Below are positions 8,081 through 14,859 of a stretch of DNA of 64,000 bases, piece by piece (position 1 is the stretch's first letter; the number at the start of each line of letters is the position of its first letter). This DNA comes from Paenibacillus sp. BK033 (GTDB taxonomy: Bacteria > Bacillota > Bacilli > Paenibacillales > Paenibacillaceae), in NCBI RefSeq assembly GCF_004345425.1, contig NZ_SLVP01000001.1, positions 248,001 to 312,000 of the forward strand, in the 5' to 3' direction. The position numbers were made by a program, and so were the translations under genes. The notes under the pieces were generated by a model. The model ran no database searches, had not been told where the DNA came from, and saw nothing but the letters and a program-made list of their open reading frames with translations.

Positions 8081-8506
8081 ATGTCAGTACGGGACAAGAT
8101 TACCGTGTTTGCATACGGCTCCCTGCTTCCGGGTTTAATCAACCATGCTGTCATCGCTCCTTTCCTCATGCATAGCAGAAGCGGCATGATCGCGGGCAGG
8201 CTGGTGAACGTGGGAGCTTATCCCGCTGCGGTTAGAGATCAGGCGGCAAGAGCAGACGGGGCGGTGATTGAGGGGCTGTGGCTGACGATCGACCGTGCCG
8301 GACTCGCTGTTCTCGACGAGCTGGAGGAGTTTTACGGCATCGAGGAAAACAATGACTACGACCGGGTTTGGGTTCAAGATGTCGGAGCTCCCGAGCTTGA
8401 GGGCTGGGTTTATATCTGGCCGTCTGACCGCGGCTTTCCGCCCGTTCCCGGCTCATCGTGGCCGGATTTCATAAATAGCTTGACCACTAAACTAAAGCTT
8501 TCATGA
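8081..8506 (+). CDS. Gamma-glutamylcyclotransferase family protein (AIG2-like)
   Basis: A 141-residue protein of the GGCT/AIG2 fold. Near the N-terminus VFAYGSLLPG is the substrate-binding loop, and the glutamate of LDELEEFYG (about E82) sits where the catalytic Glu lies in this family. Such enzymes release 5-oxoproline from gamma-glutamyl compounds. It starts three bases after pxpA stops, which fits: it would make the substrate that PxpABC consumes. The ribosome site is weak (AAGGCG), so translational coupling to pxpA is likely. The exact gamma-glutamyl substrate is unknown. Confidence 0.85.
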   Translation: MSVRDKITVFAYGSLLPGLINHAVIAPFLMHSRSGMIAGRLVNVGAYPAAVRDQAARADGAVIEGLWLTIDRAGLAVLDELEEFYGIEENNDYDRVWVQDVGAPELEGWVYIWPSDRGFPPVPGSSWPDFINSLTTKLKLS

Positions 8507-8598
8507 AATGTAAATTTACTGCTAGACTGGAAGCACATAATCTCCTAAAATTAGATATGATGTAGAGGTATGATCTAGGGCTAGGGGAGAGATTAGCT

Positions 8599-8787
8599 AT
8601 GACTGAGGATGGGATCACGGGAGAATTTTTTGAAGGTTATAAGGTCACATTCCCTATGGGACGTTATGATGTATCCGTCTACATGACAAAGGTCTATTAC
8701 GAAGCCTGGAAATACTTCAGAGATGCTGAAATTACGGATGTATGGGTAGAAGAGGTTAAGCTGGACCTGGTGAAGTTTCTGAAATAA
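8599..8787 (+). CDS. Small acidic hypothetical protein, 62 residues
   Basis: Begins MTEDGITGEFFEGYKVTF and is rich in aromatic and acidic residues, with no signal or membrane segment. A good ribosome site (GGGGAGA) lies about eight bases before the ATG and a strong terminator follows 19 bases after the stop. These two signals make a real gene likely. No domain recognised. It lies 92 bases after the pxp operon and may be its last gene or independent. Confidence 0.65.
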   Translation: MTEDGITGEFFEGYKVTFPMGRYDVSVYMTKVYYEAWKYFRDAEITDVWVEEVKLDLVKFLK

Positions 8788-8806
8788 CACGATAAAGCTT
8801 GAACGG

Positions 8807-8837
8807 GAGAACGCCTTTTGGCGCGTTCTCTTTTTTT
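8807..8837 (+). terminator. Intrinsic terminator
   Basis: GAGAACGC (8807-8814) pairs with GCGTTCTC (8823-8830), followed by seven T. Ends the small-protein gene and possibly the pxp operon. Confidence 0.88.
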
Positions 8838-8997
8838 ATTTCCAAAATGTAAAAATCCCCTATTTTGTACTAGATCAAAATAGGTCAAATCTCCTGAAAT
8901 AAAGATTGTTTTGCTGTTTATCCGTTTTTTCTCGCTGGCTAAATCCCATACGGTATTTGTATCCGAGATTTTCAGCCGCTGGCGCCACCCATGACAC

Positions 8998-9182
8998 CTA
9001 ACGAAACTACAACACGCTATTTGCCCGAATTTAAGGCCTCTGAATTTCTAACGAAACCCCATATCGCTATTTGGTTATTTTTTGCAGATTCCAGTCTCTA
9101 TTCGGCCCAATAACGTTACTAAGTTTCATTAGCTTCTGGAAGCAGCTGATCTTTGCGAAATAAGAATACATAGTTTCGTTAG
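8998..9182. repeat. 185-bp FFRR dyad element, copy 2
   Basis: 26-base units lie at 8998-9023 and 9048-9073 (forward) and at 9107-9132 and 9157-9182 (reverse). Start distances of 50, 59 and 50 are identical to those of copy 1 at 2626-2810. The units share CTAACGAAAC (one C-to-T change in the third) and a CGNTATTTG-like end; the spacers are mostly different. The rest of this gap (8838-8997 and 9183-9277) shows nothing else I can name. Confidence 0.85.
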
Positions 9183-9277
9183 CGGAATAAGCACGGGCAA
9201 TTGAATCGCTGAATGGGACGTCACACGAGTAAGCCAGCCGAATCCCGCAAGCATCGATAGCAAGAGCGGTCAATCGC

Positions 9278-9324
9278 AAAAAGCCTCAGGCACTCCGTAT
9301 TCAAGGAGCAGCCCGAGGCTTTTT
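9278..9324. terminator. Bidirectional terminator, mainly for the minus-strand MFS gene
   Basis: AAAAAGCCTC (9278-9287) pairs with GAGGCTTTTT (9315-9324); an inner CTCC/GGAG stem extends it. T-runs exist on both strands. It lies nine bases past the MFS stop codon. Confidence 0.85.
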
Positions 9325-9332
9325 GGCGACTA

Positions 9333-10604
9333 TTAAGCTTGAAGCGTCATATCCTTGCGCTCCGCCAGATGTCTTTTTACCCGAATCGCCATCAGGGAGG
9401 CAAAGAAGCAGGTGAAGCCTGCGATAACAAAAGCCTGCGAATAGCTGCCGAGCCAGTCTCGCATAAGGCCCGCGCCGTACGCGGCGGTGGAAGCGCCGAT
9501 CTGGTGGGCAACCACGATCCAGCCAAAGATCATGCCGGATTTTTCCTTGCCGAACGTTTCTCCGGCGAGCTTGGCTGTAGGCGGTACGGTCGCAATCCAG
9601 TCCAGGCCGTAGAATACGGAGAAAATAACAAGCATAGCCGGCGTAGCATCCAGCGCGTAAGGAAGGAACAGCAGCGACAGCCCTCTCAGCCCGTAATACC
9701 AGAACAGCAGCCAGCGGCTGTCGAAGCGGTCCGACAGCCAGCCGGAGATCGTGGTGCCAAAGAGGTCAAAGATGCCCATCATGGCCAGAAGTCCGGCAGC
9801 GGCAACCTCAACCATCCCGTGATCGCCGCAGGCGGCAATGAGATGGGTTCCGATCAGGCCGTTTGTAGAGAAGCCGCAGAAAAAGAAGGTGCCGGCGAGC
9901 AGCCAGAACGTTTTATTTTTCATCGCGTAACCGAGATTCTTGATTGGGGCCAGGAACAGATTGCCGCGGAAAGGCGTTGGCTTTACGATCTCGTCCGTGC
10001 CGTACGGAGCGGCACCCACATCGGAAGGATGGTTTTTCATCCAGATGGCAACCAGCACAAACACCGTGACAATGCCAATAACAGCCGTATACATCGCGGA
10101 GCGCCAGCCGTAATCGGAGGTCATTTTGGCAAGCAGCGGCAGGAACAACAGCTGTCCGGCAGCGGCGCTTGCCGTCAGCATGCCAACAACCAGTCCTTTA
10201 CGCTTCACAAACCACAGATTGCTGACGGTAACGCCAAGCACGTTGGCCATCATGCCGGTTGCAAGCCCGGAGACAAGGCCCCACAGCAGATCAAATTGCC
10301 ACAACGCATTTATGAAGGGCGTAACGGCAAGACTTGCGGCCAATACGGCTAGAGAAAGAAGCACGACCTTGCGGATGCCGAAGCGCAGCAGCAGGGCAGC
10401 GGAGAACGGGCCAACCAGACCGTATAGTAAAATGCCGATGGATGCCACGCTTGAGATCTCTCCCCGGCTCCAGCCGAATTCGTCCTGGAAGGGGATCATC
10501 AAGACGCTTGGCATGGAACGAATGCCTGCCGATACCAGCAGCGTAACAAAGGTAAGCAGTACGATTATCCACCCGTAATAAAACTTGCTTTTGACCTGAT
10601 TCAT
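9333..10604 (-). CDS. MFS transporter (monocarboxylate/OFA-like)
   Basis: A 423-residue major facilitator with 12 hydrophobic segments. The opening FYYGWIIVLLTFVTLLVSAGIRSMP is characteristic of the oxalate/formate antiporter and monocarboxylate branch; DEFGWSRGEISSV and SGWLSDRFDSRWLL match MFS loop motifs. The substrate is likely a small organic acid or drug, which is inference. ATG at 10604 is used: GAGGTG lies six bases upstream, while longer forms lack a ribosome site. It lies 74 bases downstream of a MarR gene on the same strand, and a palindrome identical to one before marR lies in that gap. Confidence 0.88.
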   Translation of the reverse strand: MNQVKSKFYYGWIIVLLTFVTLLVSAGIRSMPSVLMIPFQDEFGWSRGEISSVASIGILLYGLVGPFSAALLLRFGIRKVVLLSLAVLAASLAVTPFINALWQFDLLWGLVSGLATGMMANVLGVTVSNLWFVKRKGLVVGMLTASAAAGQLLFLPLLAKMTSDYGWRSAMYTAVIGIVTVFVLVAIWMKNHPSDVGAAPYGTDEIVKPTPFRGNLFLAPIKNLGYAMKNKTFWLLAGTFFFCGFSTNGLIGTHLIAACGDHGMVEVAAAGLLAMMGIFDLFGTTISGWLSDRFDSRWLLFWYYGLRGLSLLFLPYALDATPAMLVIFSVFYGLDWIATVPPTAKLAGETFGKEKSGMIFGWIVVAHQIGASTAAYGAGLMRDWLGSYSQAFVIAGFTCFFASLMAIRVKRHLAERKDMTLQA

Positions 10605-10625
10605 TTCGCACCTCGATTTATTTTG

Positions 10626-10639
10626 TTTGTACATACAAA
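10626..10639. promoter_or_regulatory. Probable MarR operator upstream of the MFS gene
   Basis: TTTGTACATACAAA has 6-bp inverted arms. Its inner 12 bases are the exact reverse complement of TTGTATGTACAA at 11192-11203, in front of the marR gene. Two identical dyads, one before each gene, fit autoregulation plus control of the carrier. Confidence 0.7.
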
Positions 10640-10678
10640 TGTATGAAAGCAAAAGTTCCGGTTAAGGAACTAAAGTTG

Positions 10679-11155
10679 CTATTTCTCCAGCTGTTCGCTT
10701 GTCGATTCCAAGGAATGCGTCAGCTGCGATGACGCTTCTACGCCAAGAATGGCTTGGTAAGATTCAAGAAGCTTTTTGGAGGCGGAGCGAATCGTTGGCT
10801 CCAGCTCGCGGCCTTTGTCCGTCGGATAGACAAGAACGGTTTTGCCTTGAACCTTGCGCTCAACAAGCTGCTTGGCTTCCAGCTTGTCGATAAACCGTGT
10901 CAGGGTAGAAGGGGTGATGTACAGCTTCTCGGATAATTCCTTTTGCGTAATACCGGGCTTGGCGACACTTAGACGAATAACATAGCCGTAACCGGGCGCA
11001 AGCCCCGTTGCAGCAAAAGCATCGTCCGCCATGCGGGTAATGGCCCTGCTCAGGCGGTTCGCCGTAAAATATAAGCAGGTGTGCAGGAAAGCCTCGGGAT
11101 TATCCACTTGTTCTTCTAAATCCGCAGCCGCTGCGGGGTCGATGTCTTTTGACAT
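10679..11155 (-). CDS. MarR family transcriptional regulator
   Basis: A 158-residue winged-helix protein. The recognition region GITQKELSEKLYITPSTLTR and the wing VERKVQGKTVLVYPTDKGREL are classic for MarR. The family binds palindromic operators as a dimer and lets go on binding a small ligand. AAGGAGGG precedes the ATG. Candidate operators lie before this gene and before the MFS gene downstream, so it probably represses both. The ligand is unknown and may be the MFS substrate. Confidence 0.9.
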   Translation of the reverse strand: MSKDIDPAAAADLEEQVDNPEAFLHTCLYFTANRLSRAITRMADDAFAATGLAPGYGYVIRLSVAKPGITQKELSEKLYITPSTLTRFIDKLEAKQLVERKVQGKTVLVYPTDKGRELEPTIRSASKKLLESYQAILGVEASSQLTHSLESTSEQLEK

Positions 11156-11191
11156 ATCCTATGCCCTCCTTGCGGTTTGATGACTTCTATT

Positions 11192-11203
11192 TTGTATGTA
11201 CAA
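11192..11203. promoter_or_regulatory. Probable MarR operator upstream of marR
   Basis: The dyad TTGTATGTACAA lies 37 bases before the marR start codon. It is the reverse complement of bases 10627-10638. Confidence 0.7.
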
Positions 11204-11236
11204 CAAAAATAATTGAAATTTGATTTCCTGTCAATA

Positions 11237-11268
11237 GAAAAAACGCCCCCATGCTAAAATGGGGGCGT
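11237..11268 (-). terminator. Intrinsic terminator of the 48-residue protein gene
   Basis: ACGCCCCCAT (11243-11252) pairs with ATGGGGGCGT (11259-11268) around a six-base loop. On the minus strand it is followed by six T, just past the stop codon. Confidence 0.9.
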
Positions 11269-11273
11269 AGTAT

Positions 11274-11420
11274 CTACTTATGTTCGTCCTCGGACTCGTA
11301 AGCGATTAAGCTGATCGTTGAACCTATCTGTCCGGTCAGCTTTTGCTCTAATTGTCGGATTTCTTCAAGCGCTTCCGTATGCTTCTCAAGCTCAGCAAGC
11401 TTGAAATGATTGTTGGTCAT
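11274..11420 (-). CDS. Small coiled-coil-like protein, 48 residues
   Basis: The frame reads MTNNHFKLAELEKHTEALEE and ends in YESEDEHK. The first thirty residues have heptad-like leucines (L8, L11, L18, L24, L28), suggesting a short amphipathic helix. A perfect AGGAGG lies eight bases before the ATG and a strong terminator follows. These signals on both sides make it a real gene despite its size. Function unknown; it is upstream of marR on the same strand only by position, with its own terminator between. Confidence 0.75.
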   Translation of the reverse strand: MTNNHFKLAELEKHTEALEEIRQLEQKLTGQIGSTISLIAYESEDEHK

Positions 11421-11476
11421 CGGTAATCCTCCTCTCTCATTTTCATTGTGCTCGCGGCGAAGCGTTCTTATACGAA

Positions 11477-11505
11477 TTGTTCTTTCCCAAGGCGTCTAGT
11501 ACACT
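11477..11505 (+). promoter_or_regulatory. Predicted promoter of the two-component operon
   Basis: TTGTTC and TACACT are 17 bases apart. They would give a leader of about 370 bases before the histidine kinase gene, containing all of the tandem repeat. Hexamers are imperfect. Confidence 0.45.
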
Positions 11506-11586
11506 TGAGGGAGTCACAATAAGCATTACCCGGGAAATGTTATCAGCATTAATCTTTTATCGCATTAGTTAAGCATGGCCATTCAT

Positions 11587-11870
11587 AAGCGAATGCTTGC
11601 GAAGTATGAATCGCTATCGCCATTCATAAAAGTTAATGCTTACGAAGCAAGAATCATCACGAACAGCCGAAAGGCAGTTTGTGTGATAATTCTTTAAGCG
11701 AATGCTTACGAAGTATGAATCGCTATCGCCATTCATAAAAGTTAATGCTTACGAAGCAAGAATCATCACGAACAGCCCAAAGGCCGTTTGTGTGATAATT
11801 CTTTAAGCGAATGCTTACGAAGCAAGAATCATCACGAACAGCCCAAAGGCCGTTTGTGTGATAATTCTTT
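11587..11870 (+). repeat. 109-bp tandem repeat in the kinase leader
   Basis: Three units start at 11587, 11696 and 11805, exactly 109 bases apart. Units 1 and 2 are nearly identical. Unit 3 lacks about 43 internal bases, as if lost between two copies of AATGCTTACGAAG. Every unit ends with a hairpin (CACGAACAGCC with GGCCGTTTGTG in units 2 and 3). The last one sits 14 bases before AGGAG of the kinase gene. The same hairpin occurs at 44034-44061. Confidence 0.85.
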
Positions 11871-11885
11871 TTAGGAGATGCAAAA

Positions 11886-12728
11886 ATGTCCTACAAATCT
11901 CTGAAATTTTTAATTTTATGGATCCCTACTATTGTTGTAGGTTTGTGGGAGTACGTCCGGCACGTCTTCCTGCTTCCGTATATTTCAATGGAGCTGGGTA
12001 ACTTTTTGGCCCCGGCCCTTGTGTTTCTGTTTACACTGACTTTATTGCGCGGACTGTTTGGCAAGCTGGAACAGACGCAGGAAGCCCTTCAACGCGAGCG
12101 GGTGTCCAAGGCTTCCTTCGAGCAGCGGGAGCAGCTGGCACGCGAGCTTCATGACGGCATCTCGCAATCGCTGTTCCTGCTTTCCGTAAAGCTGGATAAG
12201 CTGGAGCATATGGGGCTGGGCGATGACGCGAGGGAAACGACCGTTCAAATCAGACAGACGGTTAAGCATGTCTACGAGGATGTCCGGCAGTCCATTGCGA
12301 GTTTGCAGTCTCCGGCCGTAGTCGTAGATGATTCATGGCTGAACGCCATTCATGGGGCGGTGAATGATTTGCTGCAAAACAGCGGCGTTCGCGCAAAGCT
12401 CGATTGGCAGCTGCCGGAAGGCGCGTTATCCAACAAACAGCTGGTCGAGCTGCAGTCGATTATTCGGGAAGCGCTGATGAACGTCCGCAAATACGCGCAG
12501 GCGACCGAGGTTGAGGTTATAAGCCGGCAGCAGGGCGAAGAGGATTTTGTATGCGAAATAAAGGATAACGGAGTTGGAGCAGACCCTGGCCTGATCGAAG
12601 CGAAGGACCGGTACGGCATCCGCATGATGCGGGATCGAGCAGAACAGATGGGCTGGTTGTTTGATATTAGAAGCGCGGCAGGCGCGGGAACAACGGTACG
12701 CATTCAATCCGGAGGTGAAGGAAATTGA
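11886..12728 (+). CDS. Sensor histidine kinase, HisKA_3 type
   Basis: A 280-residue NarX/LiaS-like kinase. Two hydrophobic segments (residues 8-32 and 38-58) lie close together at the N-terminus, leaving almost no outside loop, so it may sense within the membrane. The phosphoacceptor histidine is H89 in ARELHDGISQS. The ATP-binding domain shows EALMNVRKYAQA, DNGVGAD and YGIRMMRDRAEQMG. TAGGAGA precedes the ATG. Its end overlaps the response regulator start by four bases. A long leader with tandem repeats and hairpins lies upstream. Confidence 0.92.
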   Translation: MSYKSLKFLILWIPTIVVGLWEYVRHVFLLPYISMELGNFLAPALVFLFTLTLLRGLFGKLEQTQEALQRERVSKASFEQREQLARELHDGISQSLFLLSVKLDKLEHMGLGDDARETTVQIRQTVKHVYEDVRQSIASLQSPAVVVDDSWLNAIHGAVNDLLQNSGVRAKLDWQLPEGALSNKQLVELQSIIREALMNVRKYAQATEVEVISRQQGEEDFVCEIKDNGVGADPGLIEAKDRYGIRMMRDRAEQMGWLFDIRSAAGAGTTVRIQSGGEGN

Positions 12729-13426
12729 GTAAAGCAATTCGGGTATTTCTGGTGGATGATCATCCTCACGGAAGGGAAGGCATGCGGGAAATTATCGGAG
12801 CGGATCCGGAGTTTGCGGTTGTCGGCGAAGCGGCCAGCGGCGAAGAAGCGATTGCCCGGATCGATGACGTGCTGCCCGATCTGGTGCTGATGGACATCAA
12901 TATGCCCGGCATGGGAGGGCTTGAGGCGACGCAGCAGCTGAAGTTTTTGTACCCGGCTCTCAAGATTGTTATGGTGACGGTCTCGGACGACATTACTCAT
13001 TTGTTCGAAGCGATCAAGCGGGGAGCGCAAGGCTATCTGTTCAAAAATCTGTCTCCTTCCGCATGGAGAGAATATCTCCGGGCCGTTGTGGATGACGAAG
13101 CGCCCATGTCGAAGGAAATTGCTTTCAGGCTGCTGCAGGAGTTTACTTCGGCGGCCTCGTCAAACGGGACAAACCCGGCAAAAGCCGGTACTAAATCCGG
13201 GATGCCCGGTGATGCCTCTGCAATGACAACGCCGCTTACTTCCCGCGAGAAGGATATTCTTGAGCGTGTTGTGACGGGAGAGTCGAACAAGGAGATTGCG
13301 GTTGCCTTCGGGTTATCCGAGCATACGGTCAAGAACCATTTGAAAAATATTTTGCAGAAGCTTCATCTGGATAACCGCGTTCAGCTGACCCGTTATGCCT
13401 ACGAGCAGGGGCTGCTCGAAAAATAA
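12725..13426 (+). CDS. Response regulator, NarL/LuxR type
   Basis: A 233-residue two-domain regulator. The receiver has DD at residues 11-12, phosphoacceptor D57 in VLMDINMPG and a conserved K in YLFKNLS. After a linker rich in S, A and G, the DNA-binding domain reads LTSREKDILERVVTGESNKE and SEHTVKNHLKNILQKL, a LuxR-type helix-turn-helix. The TTG start at 12725 overlaps the kinase stop codon. It is the obvious partner of the kinase. Targets are not shown by the sequence. Confidence 0.93.
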   Translation: MSKAIRVFLVDDHPHGREGMREIIGADPEFAVVGEAASGEEAIARIDDVLPDLVLMDINMPGMGGLEATQQLKFLYPALKIVMVTVSDDITHLFEAIKRGAQGYLFKNLSPSAWREYLRAVVDDEAPMSKEIAFRLLQEFTSAASSNGTNPAKAGTKSGMPGDASAMTTPLTSREKDILERVVTGESNKEIAVAFGLSEHTVKNHLKNILQKLHLDNRVQLTRYAYEQGLLEK

Positions 13427-13446
13427 ACTTGCCAAGCAGCGAATGG

Positions 13447-13475
13447 TTGCAAGGAAATCAGGAAATGCATATAAT
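13447..13475 (+). promoter_or_regulatory. Promoter of the pheST operon
   Basis: TTGCAA and a perfect TATAAT with 17 bases between. Transcription would start near 13482, at the 5' edge of the T-box leader. Confidence 0.8.
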
Positions 13476-13481
13476 ATAGAT

Positions 13482-13761
13482 TATTGTGTCCAATAGAGAA
13501 AGCTTTGATGGAGATAAGTAAGCAGAGCTTCCGTACAGGGAGAAGACGCCATGGATTGCGAGCGTCTTTACGGGATTAGGCTGCCGAAGTTCACTCCGGA
13601 GCAGACGCCTGAACCGCTTCAAGCCGCCAATGGCCGAACGCGAATTAGGGAAGGTCCGGTTCCCGCCGTTAACGGGATTTGAGGGGTTGCTGTTTTTGGG
13701 CAATCCGAATTAGGGTGGTACCACGGTCTTTCGTCCCTTGCGGGGAGGAAGGCCTTTTTTT
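13482..13761 (+). promoter_or_regulatory. T-box leader controlling pheST (tRNA-Phe sensing)
   Basis: The T-box sequence AGGGTGGTACCACGG is complete at 13712-13726. It is followed by a GC-rich terminator helix and a T-run ending at 13761. Upstream is a long stem I region; a TTC triplet at 13590-13592 is a candidate Phe specifier codon. Uncharged tRNA-Phe would favour the antiterminator and allow pheST transcription. The specifier assignment is less certain than the T-box itself. Confidence 0.93.
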
Positions 13762-13807
13762 GTTGCTATTGTTGTTATAAATTCCACAATGGAGGCGAGT
13801 TTTTACG

Positions 13808-14839
13808 ATGAAAGAGCGTTTGGAAGCATTGCGCGTTGAAGCGCTGCAAGAGCTGCACCAGGTCGACAATCCGCAGCAGCTGAATGATTTGCGTGTGAAA
13901 TACTTAGGAAAAAAAGGGGCGCTGACCGAGATTTTGCGCGGGATGGGCGGTCTGAGCGCGGAAGAGCGTCCGATTATCGGGCAGGTGGCCAATGACGTGC
14001 GCGCCGCAATCGAGGGCGTTATCGACGAGAAGCAAAACGCGTTCCTCGCGGCCGAGACGGAAAACCGTCTTCGCGCGGAGACCATTGACGTAACGCTGCC
14101 GGGCAAAGCTTTGCCGACAGGCGCGGTGCATCCGCTGAACAAGGTCGCGCAGGAAATCGAGGATGTATTCGTAGGCTTGGGTTACTCCATTGCCGAAGGT
14201 CCGGAGGTCGAGACCGATTACTTCAACTTCGAAGCGCTTAACCTGCCGAAGAACCACCCTGCCCGCGATATGCAGGATTCGTTCTACATTACGGAAGACA
14301 TCCTGATGCGTACGCATACGTCGCCGGTTCAGGTCCGTACGATGCAGCAAATGAACGGCAAGCCGATCAAGGTTATTTGCCCGGGCAAAGTATACCGCCG
14401 CGATGACGACGACGCGACGCATTCGTTCATGTTCAATCAGATTGAAGGTCTTGTCGTTGGTCCAAACATCCGAATGAGCGACCTGAAAGGCACGCTGCTT
14501 CAATTCGTGCAGCAAATGTTCGGGCAGCAGGCGCAAATCCGTCTCCGCCCAAGCTTCTTCCCGTTCACGGAGCCAAGCGCGGAGGTTGACGTTACCTGCG
14601 TGCAATGCGGCGGCCACGGCTGCCGGATGTGCAAGCAGACAGGCTGGCTTGAAATTCTCGGCTGCGGCATGGTGCATCCGCGCGTTCTCGAGATGGGCGG
14701 CTACGATCCGAAGGAAGTGAGCGGTTTTGCTTTCGGCATGGGCGTTGAGCGCATCGCGCTTCTGAAATACGGCATCGACGATATCCGTCATTTCTACACG
14801 AACGATCAGCGGTTCTTAAGCCAATTCGCGAGAATGTAA
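13808..14839 (+). CDS. pheS: Phenylalanine--tRNA ligase alpha subunit
   Basis: A 343-residue class II aminoacyl-tRNA synthetase alpha chain. The N-terminal coiled coil (about residues 1-85) binds tRNA-Phe. The catalytic core shows motif 2 around [19 protein letters not shown] and motif 3 [19 protein letters not shown] near the end. It forms an alpha2-beta2 enzyme with PheT. Expression is governed by the T-box upstream. The ATG at 13808 follows GGAGGCGAG. Length is typical. Confidence 0.97.
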   Translation: MKERLEALRVEALQELHQVDNPQQLNDLRVKYLGKKGALTEILRGMGGLSAEERPIIGQVANDVRAAIEGVIDEKQNAFLAAETENRLRAETIDVTLPGKALPTGAVHPLNKVAQEIEDVFVGLGYSIAEGPEVETDYFNFEALNLPKNHPARDMQDSFYITEDILMRTHTSPVQVRTMQQMNGKPIKVICPGKVYRRDDDDATHSFMFNQIEGLVVGPNIRMSDLKGTLLQFVQQMFGQQAQIRLRPSFFPFTEPSAEVDVTCVQCGGHGCRMCKQTGWLEILGCGMVHPRVLEMGGYDPKEVSGFAFGMGVERIALLKYGIDDIRHFYTNDQRFLSQFARM

Positions 14840-14859
14840 AGGGGAGGGGGAAACAAGCG

